Positions 1 to 10,469 of a stretch of 64,000 nt of DNA are shown here, piece after piece. This DNA comes from Edaphochlamys debaryana. Taxonomy: Eukaryota > Chlorophyta > Chlorophyceae > Chlamydomonadales. The stretch's first letter is position 1, and the number at the start of each line of letters is the position of its first letter. Under the pieces are notes generated by a model. It ran no database searches. It was not told the origin of the DNA and saw only the letters and a list, made by a program, of their open reading frames with translations. Position numbers and translations under genes: made by a program. The stretch covers positions 992,001 to 1,056,000 of the forward strand of contig JAEHOE010000023.1 in the NCBI GenBank assembly GCA_016858145.1. The letters run 5' to 3'.

Positions 1-945
1 AATGAACAAGTGGATGGACATGGCGGGTGGGAGCGGGGGAGAGGGGTCACGGGAAGGGGTCCTGGTTTTCGCCATGTGATGCGGGGTGGGGTGACGGGCA
101 GGCCACCTCACAAACATCACTCATCTGTCGCCCATCGGCCCCCCTCCCTCCCTCCTAGGCTACCCGACCAGCCTGTGGGGGCCGGACCCACAGCAGGCGG
201 CCAGCTGGCCCGGACAGACCTACGGCGGCTGGCCCGGACAGGTGAGACCGATGGGGGGCAGGCGAGGGGCATAGCTGTGCAGTGGAAGCCTCGTCCCGTC
301 CTTGCCCCTACCGCTCCTCCGACACTCTCGCCATGCATCCCCTCCCTCCCCTCCCTCCCCCCCCCCAGCCTCTGCCCCTGGAGCGCGTGCTGAGCCGCAT
401 GGAGCGGCACGTGCAGCACTGCGCCACGTGCAAGAAGGGACTGGAGCAGGTGGGCCCGGGGTGGGCCTGGAGATGGGCCCGGTGACTGGCCTGTCGCTCG
501 TGCTTGCTCATCACCCGGTCCCCGGTTCCCCCCATACTTAGGTGACCACGGCCTGCCGGGTGGTGACGGCGCTGGCGGGGGCGGCGGCGGTGCTGGCGGC
601 GCTCCTGGGCATGGTGGCGGCACTGAGCCCGCAGGTGGGGAGGGGCAGGAGGGGGGGGCAGGGTAGGATATACGGCAGTTGGCAGGTGTGCTCTGCCGCA
701 CGTGCACTGTCACGGAGCAACTCCTATGCCTGCATAGAATGCCCGCTATGCCTGATGGCCCACGCATCCCCCAGGGCGTGGCGGCGGTGGGCGGCTGGGT
801 CCCGCTCGTGGTCGTGCCGACTCTCGCGGGCGCGCTGGGCTGGGCGGCTGCCAAGGCGTGGGCGTTCCGTGAGGATCGTTTCGTGAGCGGCGCGGCCAAC
901 TGGAGGCGCATCGGCGGATTCTCCTTGGTCCCGAGCAGCTCGTGA
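1..945 (+). CDS. PAO-like Rieske oxygenase, copy 1 (3' end only)
   Basis: Last five exons of a pheophorbide a oxygenase-family gene; the rest lies before the window. Exons are 1-26, 159-241, 369-449, 542-634 and 775-945 (TGA), with the same lengths as in copies 2 and 3. The protein end shows the family's C-terminal Cys pair (HCATCKKG reads H..C.TC), then two hydrophobic membrane segments encoded at 542-634 and 775-870, as expected for an envelope- or thylakoid-anchored oxygenase. The C-terminus ends in SLVPSSS, unlike SxVKGSW in copies 2 and 3. The catalytic Rieske and mononuclear-iron parts are outside the window, so activity cannot be judged. Introns are nearly identical to those of copy 2, showing a recent tandem duplication. 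Confidence 0.8.
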
Positions 946-984
946 GCGCTTGGAAGGACCGGAGAAGCGGACTCAGGATCTTCT

Positions 985-1028
985 GCAGCACAGCAGTAGC
1001 AGTAGCAGCAGCAGCAGCGAGCAGCAGG
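985..1028. repeat. CAG/AGC trinucleotide tract in copy 1 3' flank
   Basis: About a dozen imperfect CAG/AGC triplets lie 40 bp after the copy 1 stop codon, probably in the 3' UTR. Copies 2 and 3 lack it. Confidence 0.85.
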
Positions 1029-1154
1029 GTGGATGCTGGAGGTTGAAAGAGGGCTCCGCGAGCCGAAGTCCTGAAGTGGGGCGGGGGGGCCGCCCCCAGA
1101 TGGGGGTGGTCGGGATTCTCGGGAAGTGGGCTGCGCCCTGAGGACTCACATTTG

Positions 1155-1860
1155 GGCTGTGGTGGGAGAGGCGGCGCAGGATGCAATATCGAAGCCGCGA
1201 CGTGATTCGGCGAGTTACTATTGGTACGAAGATAGGATCCACGGAATGCTCAAGGGCAACTGAACAGACATACGATTCGAAGAAGTGCGTTGTTCTCAAC
1301 ACAGATAGACCCCGCACTCCGACTGCAGGAGCAGTCCTGGAATATGGGAGGGGGAAGGGGGAACATACGGGGGAGGCGTGCAGTGTGGCTGAGGGAGCCC
1401 ATCCCCCCTCTGCTCGGGGGTCGCCTTTGGCGTAGGCGTGGGTTTGGCAAGGGCGGATGCTCGCGAGGTGTAGGATGCGGGGTTGCGGGTGTCGCCTGCA
1501 CGCTTCTGTGAGCTTAGGATGCGTATGGTCGGCGCGTGATATGTGTGGTCGTGAGCAGAGTGTGTGTGCAACTGCATGTGCGTTTCAGTGTGATTCCCGT
1601 GATTTGCAGCCGTGTTCCATGGCTCCCAGGAGGGCCTGGTGGCTCCGGGCGGTGGCGGGGAATGGGGTGGGACCCCCTGTAGGGCCAGGAGGCTGAGGCT
1701 CAGGGGCAAGACCCCAGCGAGCCCCGCCAAGATCACGTGCACTTGTAGACCAGGGAAGCTAGGCAGCTTCTTCGGAGCTGCTCACGGCCGACATGCCCTG
1801 CCCTTGAGCACCGCCTTGGCGGCAGGTGGGCCTGGGACTTCTGTGCTCTAAGGGACCATG
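1155..1860 (+). repeat. 3' flank of PAO copy 1, duplicated after copy 2
   Basis: Blocks at about 1165-1330 and 1617-1860 match 8530-8705 and 8905-9150 in the same order and orientation. The tandem duplication that made copies 1 and 2 therefore included roughly 900 bp downstream of the stop. A third partial match to the second block lies at 2260-2300. No coding sequence is convincing here. Confidence 0.75.
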
Positions 1861-3440
1861 CAGCTGAGTCAGGATGACGGCGACGTGGGATGCAAGTGCA
1901 GTGGGGGACAGGGCAGGGCAGGGCCCAGGCCTGAGGGCAACCGGCTCGACGCTCGAGGGCATCTCGTCCCACGTTCTGCGCTCCCGCCGCAGTCCAGGGG
2001 TGTTCCCATCCGCCTCACCGGTGTAGGAAGCTGGAGGTCACTGGGCGTTCCACAAGGATGAGGCCATCTGGCGGTGGCCCCCAGCGGGCCACGAAGGCGG
2101 ATGCTAAACGGTCCTTTCCGGCTTTCCACCGGGCCAAGATGGGGGGAGGACGCTTAGAGATAGCCTTGCGGGCTGTTATGGGCACGGGTGGGCCCGGTTG
2201 CCGAGCCCAGGCCCCAAAGCAGCGCATGCCGCTAAAGCTAAACAGCTGGAGACAGTCCTCCCACGGCCGACATGCCCTGCCCTTGAGCACAGCTTTGGTG
2301 GGCAGATGGGGCCGACGGGCTCCGGCGAGTGGACTCTTCAAAGGGAACAGGCTCGGGGCTCGGTCCCCGCCTTGGAAAGCCATCCGTGGAAGCCATCCCC
2401 CCCCACACAGCATCACCGACAGCCGACGAGCCTCAAAACTTCACCCACCACGGCGACAAGGGGCGAGCCCAGAACTTCACCCGGCTTTTTAAGGTATCCT
2501 GGTACCAGTGCTCAGCCTACCTTGTCGCGCAGCAGCCCGCGCGCGACCTGCAGGAGCGCGTCCGCATCGCCGGCGCGCTCCATCGCGTGCCTTGCGCCCG
2601 CAGCGCCGGCTAAGCTGTCACATTTCTGGCATGAAGGAGCTGATAGGCATTCAGGCAGAAAGGGCTATATGTCGCAGAGCGTTTTGGTCAGCTGTCTTTC
2701 AAGGAAAGCCAGTGCAGTGACATATGCTTGGGCAGCAGGTATTCAGCAATGCAACAGTGCAGTGCACTTCAAAGGGACTTGCGAGATGGTTTGCGAGTCA
2801 GCTGTCTTCCGTGAGTTCCGTCCACATCTTGAAATGCTGAGCCCAACAACACCATATCACGTCATTATCCTGTCGATCCTGTAGGCTTAATGAAGAAGGC
2901 AACGTGCGGAGGAGGACCAGGCGTTTCGGCAAGGGGGGCGCCAGCCGAGGGATGGCGCTCGCGGAGAAGCAACGGAGGTCCCGCGGCTAAACATTACTGG
3001 CAGTATGGAGGTAGGTAGGAACGGAGCAAGGGTGAGGAAGAGTCCGGGGAAGCCAGGCCGGTGCACACAAGGCGTCGTTCTTCCCCCCCGTCGTTCTCCC
3101 CTACCTGCCCCCGACGGGGCCGACGGGACGGCCTGGCCGGTTCCGGCTCCGGTCCGCTCCTTCCTGCTACGCCCCACTTCGGCTCGGCTGAACCCATGCA
3201 TATCCTTGTTAAGCGTGTGCCCTTCCATACACTCACCTTGCGATAGTGGTCCCCCGGCCCCCGCCCGTTCTGCTGCTGAGGGAACCCTTGTCTGTCTTGG
3301 CCCTAGTTCCGTACGGTACGCGCCCCAAACAGCCATCGCCTCATCAAAAGCCTCCTGTACACAAAACGCCTTGACACCTAATCGACTTGCTGTGCAGGGG
3401 CGGTAACACGCGCGCCAGCTTGGAGCGATGGCTTCAATCG

Positions 3441-3560
3441 CCCCCCGCGCCGAGCTCCGCCGGGGCCCCGGCCCGATGCCCAGTGCCTTGAGGCGTTTGC
3501 TGAGAGGCGGAACGCGGCGTCTGCCGTCAGCCCCGAGGACCGTCGTCGCGGACCGCTGGT
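3441..3560 (-). repeat. Block homologous to 14266-14372, inverted
   Basis: Read on the minus strand, this block carries a core (GACGGTCCTCGG..GACGG) and a second stretch (GGAGCTCGGCGCGG) that recur in the same order on the plus strand at 14266-14372. The conceptual peptides share TVLGADGxRR and RSSAR. Its position upstream of PAO copy 2 mirrors the other block upstream of inverted copy 3, so it probably marks the edge of the inverted duplication. Confidence 0.55.
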
Positions 3561-3703
3561 AGGTGCGCGGGCGGGCAAGCGGCAATAACTGATCGAGCGC
3601 GCGCGCACCTGCACAACTCATGCCTTACCGGCCACCTTTGTGTTCTATGAAGCTTTCCACGAGGCCCCGACCGGGAGAGGGTGTACACTTCACTGCTTCT
3701 ACG

Positions 3704-3708
3704 TTACA
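3704..3708 (-). promoter_or_regulatory. TGTAA polyadenylation signal
   Basis: TGTAA on the minus strand, 50 nt downstream of the stop of the 3758-4276 gene. TGTAA is the standard poly(A) signal in volvocine algae, and the spacing supports that gene being real. Confidence 0.5.
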
Positions 3709-3757
3709 TTGGTAGCGGGAAGCCCGACCCAGCCCCCCTCCCCCCCAACCCCTCCGG

Positions 3758-4276
3758 CTACCAGAAGCCCCAGGCGGCCGCCTCAGCCGCCCACGCCTTC
3801 CACTTAGCTTCGAGCTGCCTCATAAGAAGCGCCCGTCGCGCCTTCTCCGCCAGCTCCGTCAGCGGTCCCTCCTCCACCAGCTTGCGCTTGCGCCCCACGA
3901 CCCTGAACACCACGCCCTCCACCACCCTGCTTTGATTGCAGCAGGTGTTGCAGCACACATTGCTAACCCTGCTAGGCGCCCTGCTCGGCTCATAAGGCCG
4001 CATCGCCATGCACAGCAGGCATACTCCACTCTCAATCGCATAATCGACCACGTCCGCTTCCATGTAATCGGCCAGCGCGGCCCACTTGCCCACCACTCCC
4101 TTCCTCTGTGCCCGCACATTCCTAGCGTACTCTGAGAGGGCCTCCGAGCTCCCAAGCTTGTCCCTCAGCGCCTCGGCACGCAGCTTCCCCAGCCCCGACA
4201 TGTGCTCGGAGAAGGCCCGACATGTGCTCGACAACGCGACCCACCGGCCGATGGGGCAACACCGAAGCCCGAGCAT
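3758..4276 (-). CDS. Small Cys-rich protein, possible F-box-like start
   Basis: Single-exon frame of 172 aa from ATG at 4276. Residues about 8-40 (WVALSSTCRAFSEHM) resemble the second half of an F-box. The middle has a cysteine cluster, CLLC followed about 25 residues later by CCNTCC, which could bind zinc. The C-terminus is a basic/acidic helix rich in Ala, Lys and Trp (KARRALLMRQLEAKWKAWA). A poly(A) signal sits 50 nt past the stop. It lies divergently upstream of PAO copy 2 and has no counterpart upstream of copy 3. I do not recognise a named family; an upstream exon completing the F-box is possible. Confidence 0.5.
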   Translation of the reverse strand: MLGLRCCPIGRWVALSSTCRAFSEHMSGLGKLRAEALRDKLGSSEALSEYARNVRAQRKGVVGKWAALADYMEADVVDYAIESGVCLLCMAMRPYEPSRAPSRVSNVCCNTCCNQSRVVEGVVFRVVGRKRKLVEEGPLTELAEKARRALLMRQLEAKWKAWAAEAAAWGFW

Positions 4277-4758
4277 TATGGAGCCTTTTACTGCCTAGCT
4301 GCTTTCATTGCTTCCATTGCGTGCCGTCAGCCCCAGTAGCCATTAGAGCCCAGGAGTTACACAGGCTGACCCCGCTCCACCTCCCTTCCCCTCCCTTCCC
4401 TCCCTTCCACCTATGAGGCTGTTGCTGCGGGGCTGAAACGCTTGTAAGCAATAAACTTCACACGTCGACGAAGCACCAAGAGGGCGCGCGCGGCCCAGCC
4501 CGAGCCAGACCTAAGCCGTGCATTTGCACTGTGCACAGTAGTCAGTGGATGCGTTTAGACACCGACGGAGAGTGGTTGGGGCCCAACCGTTGGACTCGAC
4601 TTGTCTGGATAGTCGAGTATCGCCGTACGTCCCGCGCGTCCCGAGCACGCTTCATCCTCCGGCCCGGACCTCGAGCCATCCCGCCACCTCCTTGCAGCTA
4701 CCCTGACCCCTCGCCGTCAGCCCCACTGACTGTTTAACTTCCCCCGCACACACCGCAG

Positions 4759-7700
4759 TGACGGCCCCGCCCCCGCCTTCCACCGCCGCGCCCGACGCTT
4801 CCGCTTCCGCCGGCGTCCCTAGCCCCGCCTCCCACGCTGCCGGCCGCACCCCCTTCGCCTCGCCCTCCCCCTCCACCTGGACCCCCTCCCCCGTGTGGAC
4901 CCGCACGTGGGTGCCCGTGGCCCCCCTGTACTCCCTGGACCCCTCCCGGCCCTCCCCTGTCACCCTGCTGGGTCAGCCGCTGGTGGTGTGGAGGCACGCC
5001 ACGGTGAGGGTGGGAGAGGAAGGTACAGGGAGCAAGGACAGCGGGCAAGACACAGAGGGCATGGGTCTTGGCCACACTTGGGGGCAGCGAGGGGTGCGAC
5101 AAGGTTTTCCCCTTGCTCCGGCCTCCCTTTCCCCATCCTGGTAGGCCGGCTGGCGCGTGATGCGCGACGCCTGCCCTCACCGCCTGGCCCCCCTGTCCGA
5201 GGGCCGCCTGGAGGGGGGTGGCACTCGCCTGGCCTGCGCCTACCACGGATGGGAGTTCGACCAGGCGGGGGCGTGCACCCGGGTGCCGCAGCTGGGCGGC
5301 GACGCCAAGGCCGCCGCGACCGCCTGCGCCTCGCCCCGCTCGTGCGCGTCAACCTTCCCCTCGCTGGAGCACGGAGGGGTGAGTCCGGACGTTGGTACGC
5401 CTAGTCATACGAGGAGTTGATTACCTGGAGGTTAGACTCTCGGTACCAGCGGCGCTCAAGCGATATCCGTACTGCCATGCAACCGCTCCTTCCTCGCACT
5501 CACCTTCCCCCACCACCCATCCATCCATCCACCCTGCCCGCCCAGGTGCTGTGGGCCTGGCTGGACAACAGCAAGGAGGGACTGGCGGCAAACGCCACCG
5601 CAGAGCCGCCCTCGCTGCTGCCCGAAGAGGTGGCCCCGTTTGGGGACTGGTTTATGAACGAAGTCCCCAACGACTACAGGTGGAATCGGGTCTGCTTGAG
5701 TGGGGAGGTATTTGTAGTGTGGGCTTGAGCAGTGCGTGTGGCGGGCTGAGCCCATGTTGACACCGCCCACGACTGGTGCCCCCGCTGTGAAGCCTCCCTC
5801 CCACTCCGATGTGCCGTGGCCCCTCGCTGTGTTTGCTGTGACCTTGCCCACGCACGGCATCGCTCTTCACCCGGCACAGTTCCTGCCCCCACTTCTGCAG
5901 TTTCTGGGTCGAGCAATCGAACGACCCCGCCCATGCGCCCTTCCTGCATCACGGAGGTGGGTCGGCGGCAGGGGGGCCCGGCACTGGCGGTGGTCCCCCC
6001 TCCCCTCGTCCGCCTGCCACCGGTTCCAAATCCTCCCGATCGCAGTTGCCGGCTTCGATTACCGCAAGGCCGTGGGCATGACCGGGGAGGTGGTCAAGGG
6101 CGTGGACGTGGCCAAGGGCTGGCGATGGACCCACCGCGGCTTCGAGCAGAAGAACAAGGAGATGAGGGTGAGTGCGACAGGAGGGATGCGGGCTGCAGGA
6201 CTGGCGGTCTGCCTCCCGCGTTTGCCAGGCCCTTGCAGTGCGCCTGGCGGAGGGTGAAGAGCGCGAAACGCTGTGTGCCCATCTGTGCCTTGCCGTTACG
6301 GTCCCCACGCAGGGGCTACGCGAGTTCCTGCCGCCGTACGGCATGAGGTGCGTGGGGCTGGGCGCGGACGACTATTTAAGGACAGGCGCTTTGTAAAGTG
6401 GTGGTCCTCCAGCGGAGCGAGGCTGGCGCAAAGGACTACAGCTGCTTGTTTAAAGCGTCATCAGATGGACCGTCGTTGATTGCACCCTTTCCTCTCCCCT
6501 CCGCACCGCATCCTGTCAGGGTGACCTACGACAATGCCGGCAGCGTCATGCACATCTGCACGTTCCAGGTGCCGTACGACTCCAGATGTGTGCGGATGTG
6601 GCGTCGGCGAGGTCACAGTGCATGCAAGGGTGCTCGTGAGCTGCCGTACATCTTGCTTGTCGTACGACAGGCGCGCACGTGGCGTGCAGCTCAGGCTGTA
6701 TGTGCGTGACACGGAACAACAGCAAAGGCTGGAACGCTGGCCTTTGAGTGGTGTTGGGCGGGCTCCAACACGTGCTCCAACACGCGCGTTCCGGCCAGCA
6801 GCCCCTGCCCACCCTCCCCACCAAGTTTCATGGCCCCCATCCCCTGCCCCGACACCCTGCTCGCGCCCCTCCCTCAGGCGCCAGTGCGCCCCGGCGTCAA
6901 CCGCACCTTCGGCCTGTCTGGTTTCTCCAAGTCCACCACCACAGCCACACCCACAACGACACGCGCGGCCGAGGCCAAGGCCCAGAACGGGAATGGCGTC
7001 AACGCGGGTGTGGCGGAGGTGGATAAGTACCCCGCCAAGCCGGGAGTTGGCGTAGCCCTCGAGCCCCCTCCCGCCACCGCGGCTGCGCCGAAGTCGGCCA
7101 AGAGCAAACCCTCCGTTGGAGAGGTTATGGCCGGGGCCATGGCCAAGCTGCCTCACTGGGTATTCGGCCCTATGCTGATCTCAGATCAGGACACAATCAT
7201 GATGAAGAGGTGGGCGGGTTTCCTCCAAATTGGGGCTGGCCCCAGCTTTGTGCGCTTCCGTGAGCTGCGTTGAGTCCACATTTGGCCAACCCCCGCCCCC
7301 CGAACCCACACCACGCCCCGCCCACTTACTACCCCCCCCAGGCAGGAGCACCTGATGCGCTCGCAGGGCCTGACCTGGCGCAACTACTGCCTCAACTCCC
7401 ACAGCGACACGGGCATCGCCGCAATGAACAAGTGGATGGACATGGCGGGTGGGAGCGGGGGAGAGGGGTCACGGGAAGGGGTCCTGGTTTTCGCCATGTG
7501 ATGCGGGGTGGGGTGACGGGCAGGCCACCTCACAAACATCACTCATCTTTTCGCCCGTCCGCCCGTCCCCTCCCTCCCTCCCAGGCTACCCGACCAGCCT
7601 GTGGGGGCCGGACCCACAGCAGGCGGCCAGCTGGCCCGGACAGACCTACGGCGGCTGGCCCGGACAGGTGAGACCGATGGGGGGCAGGCGAGGGGCATAG

Positions 7701-8347
7701 CTGTGCAGTGGAAGCCTCGACCCGTCCTTGCCCCTACCGCTCCTCCGATACTCTCGCCATGCATCCCCTCCCTCCCCTCCCTCCCCCTCCCCAGCCTCTG
7801 CCCCTGGAGCGCGTGCTGAGCCGCATGGAGCGGCACGTGCAGCACTGCGCCACGTGCAAGAAGGGACTAGCGCAGGTGGGCCCGGGGTGGGCCTGGTGAT
7901 GGGCCCGGTGACTGGCCTGTCGCTTGTGCTTGCTCATCACCCTGTCCCCGGGTTCCCCCCATACTTAGGTGACCACGGCCTGCCGGGTGGTGACGGCGCT
8001 GGCGGGGGCGGCGGCGGTGCTGGCGGCGCTCCTGGGCATGGTGGCGGCACTGAGCCCGCAGGTGGGGAGGCGCAGGAGGGGGGGAAGTAGGGCGGGAGGT
8101 GTGCAGGACGTACGGCGTGCGACAGGTGTGTTTCCAGCGCCTTACGTGCCTGCCGGTGACCCTTCGCCACCCCCAGGGCGTGGCGGCGGTGGGCGGCTGG
8201 GTCCCGCTGGTGGTCGTGCCGGCTCTCGCGGGCGCGCTGGGCTGGGCGGCTGCCAAGGCGTGGGCGTTCCGTGAGGAGCGGTTCGTGAGCGGCCTGACCA
8301 ACTGGAGGCGCATCGGGGGATTCTCCACGGTCAAGGGCAGCTGGTGA
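4759..8347 (+). CDS. PAO-like Rieske oxygenase, copy 2
   Basis: Pheophorbide a oxygenase/LLS1-family non-haem oxygenase. PAO itself uses reduced ferredoxin to open the chlorin ring of pheophorbide a in the plastid; the true substrate here is unknown. Exons: 4759-5003, 5145-5378, 5546-5679, 5901-5956, 6046-6167, 6313-6347 (35 nt), 6520-6568, 6878-7209, 7342-7448, 7585-7667, 7795-7875, 7969-8061, 8177-8347; all splice phases agree, giving 580 aa. The Rieske motif is intact (CPH at 5172-5180; CAYHGW from 5235). The mononuclear iron site reads [11 protein letters not shown] (about 5919-5951). A Cys pair (CATCKKG) and two C-terminal membrane segments complete the family pattern. The first listed exon enters in phase 1, so at least one 5' exon with the start and transit peptide is missing; I could not place it. 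Confidence 0.85.
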
Positions 8348-8434
8348 GCGCGAGGAGCGGAGAGGTTTTGCTGCCCGCATGCACCAACAGCGACTGGCAG
8401 CTTGACGGCCGGCCTGCGGACTGACGGTGGCGGC
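7969..8434 (+). repeat. Left arm of identical inverted tract (copy 2)
   Basis: By eye I find no difference between this segment and the reverse complement of 10006-10469. It spans the last two exons of PAO copy 2, the intron between them and 87 bp past the stop. Identity ends abruptly: on the left at the 7876-7968 intron, where copy 2 matches copy 1 instead, and on the right at 8434. This is the pattern of a gene-conversion tract. Confidence 0.85.
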
Positions 8435-10005
8435 TGCATGGCGGATGCAGGAGAACGGTAGAGGCAGGCCGAGGCCCGCCCCTTGATGGCAGAGGTCGGG
8501 AAGTGGGCTTCGCCCTAAGGACGTGGGTAGCACGGTGCAAGGGAGAGGCGGTGCAGCATGCAGTATCGAAGCCGTGACGTGATTGGGCGAAGATACGATC
8601 CACGGAATGCTCGAGCGCAAGTGAAGGCATCCATACGCATTCAAGAGGATCGAAGAAGAGCGTCGTTCAAAACACAGATAGACCCCGCACTCGGCCTGCA
8701 GGGAGGGGGAGGGGGCGAGGCAAGAAGGCAGGAGAGGCGTGCGGTGTGCTTGGGTGCGTGACTGAGGGTTCAGTAGCTGCAGGCTGCAAGACTGAGCCTG
8801 TCCCGGCGTTTGGCGTGGGCATGGGTCTGGCAAGGGCTGATGCCAGCGCAGCGTAGCATGCGGGTGTTGCCGGTACATACGCTGCTGTTTGAAGCGCCGC
8901 CGTATTCCATTGCGGCCAGGAGGGGCGGCTCGTGGCTCCGGTCGGTGGCGGGGAACGGTGTGGGCCCCTGTAGCCGTGTAGGGCCAGGAGGCTGAGGCCC
9001 ATAGACCCGAACGAGCCCCGCCAAGATCCCGTGTAGACCAGGGAAGCTAGGCAGCTGCTTCGGAGCCGCTCACGGCCGACATGCCCTGCCCTTGAGCACC
9101 GTCTTGGCGGCAGGTGGGCCTGGGGGTTCTGTGCTCGAAGGGACCATGCCGCGTAGTGACGCGAGAAGTCAGGTAGACAGGGCGACCGGGCAACACAGGG
9201 TCCTGCCGGCCTGGGGCATGTCGGCGCACGCTCTGCGCTCCCAAGAACCGCCTGGTGTAGAATGGTGGTGGTGTCAGGCTGTCTTGAGAGGGGACCGGCC
9301 CATCCAGATTTACATGCCTGGACACCTTGGGTCTAGACACACCCAACCGCCACGCCGCAACCGACCGTCTAGCTCCATGCCTCGCGGCCTGCACCAACCA
9401 GCCTGCTAGACTGACCCCGACTAAGGCATGCCTCTCTCGCTGGTCCATTAGGGACAGGCCGGCCTGCAAAGGTCGACCTCGACTTAACACCCCTCTACAG
9501 CCCCTGCCACCATGGAAGCAGGCTTCTAGCTACAAGTCGTCTTCGTCAGCCGCGCACCGGACATGCATAATCCCGGTCCATCTCGCCGCCCAACGCCGTC
9601 AAAGGTAACCCGATGCAGCACCGGGAGCAACACAGACTGTGAAGCGCACATCGTTACTAACGCTCTTAGGAATAGGTTGAATACCGAAACCAAAACCGGC
9701 CAATGCCTGCACTCTTCAGAAGAAGTACCATTTGCTTCGTGCAGGGCCATCAACGCCGTGCTTGTATGCTATCGACTAATTCAATGGTGTACCGCAAATG
9801 CAAAACATATATTGTAGCATCGTTTCCCCTGCCGCACTCTCTAAACCGGCCTCGCCCCTCTGGCCTCTCCTGGCCCTCAGGTGCAGACCCGGGATGCCTT
9901 ACTGACACCACCCTCAGGCGGACCACCACTCCCGACCCGAGGCTAAGCATGCCTCGCCCACGCTCCCGCAGTGAGTAGCCCCGCCCAGGAGTAATGCGAC
10001 GAAGC
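8435..10005. other. Spacer between convergent PAO copies 2 and 3
   Basis: No convincing gene. The left part (8530-9150) repeats the copy 1 3' flank at 1165-1860. The right part (9150-10005) is unique and less GC-rich. A minus-strand TGTAA at 9311-9315 could serve copy 3, but it is about 775 nt past that stop. Confidence 0.5.
8525..9155 (+). repeat. 3' flank of PAO copy 2, matches copy 1 flank
   Basis: Direct-repeat partner of 1155-1860. Strongest blocks are 8545-8700 and 8990-9150. It is interrupted by sequence not shared with copy 1. Confidence 0.75.
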
Positions 10006-10469
10006 CGCCACCGTCAGTCCGCAGGCCGGCCGTCAAGCTGCCAGTCGCTGTTGGTGCATGCGGGCAGCAAAACCTCTCCGCTCCTCGCGCTCACCAGCTG
10101 CCCTTGACCGTGGAGAATCCCCCGATGCGCCTCCAGTTGGTCAGGCCGCTCACGAACCGCTCCTCACGGAACGCCCACGCCTTGGCAGCCGCCCAGCCCA
10201 GCGCGCCCGCGAGAGCCGGCACGACCACCAGCGGGACCCAGCCGCCCACCGCCGCCACGCCCTGGGGGTGGCGAAGGGTCACCGGCAGGCACGTAAGGCG
10301 CTGGAAACACACCTGTCGCACGCCGTACGTCCTGCACACCTCCCGCCCTACTTCCCCCCCTCCTGCGCCTCCCCACCTGCGGGCTCAGTGCCGCCACCAT
10401 GCCCAGGAGCGCCGCCAGCACCGCCGCCGCCCCCGCCAGCGCCGTCACCACCCGGCAGGCCGTGGTCAC
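10006..10469 (-). repeat. Right arm of identical inverted tract (copy 3)
   Basis: Reverse-complement partner of 7969-8434. Beyond it toward 11119 the match to copy 2 continues, but with base changes and intron indels. Confidence 0.85.

Larger units (their letters stand above)
1861..3757. other. Intergenic, no convincing gene
   Basis: Open frames exist on both strands, as expected at this GC content, but none shows a recognisable domain or a splice-linked partner. A short repeat (2260-2300) relates to the PAO 3' flanks, and 3441-3560 is a diverged inverted copy of 14266-14372 (separate entry). Confidence 0.5.

Noticed and set aside
2887..3621. 244-codon minus-strand frame containing TVLGADGRRR
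   Set aside because: Only the short block shared with 14266-14372 is conserved and the rest does not align, so it is reported as a repeat and not as a gene.
4531..4737. Candidate first exon of PAO copy 2 (starts MHSSQWMRLD)
   Set aside because: Ends in a stop without a usable donor giving phase 1 and has no counterpart upstream of copy 3.
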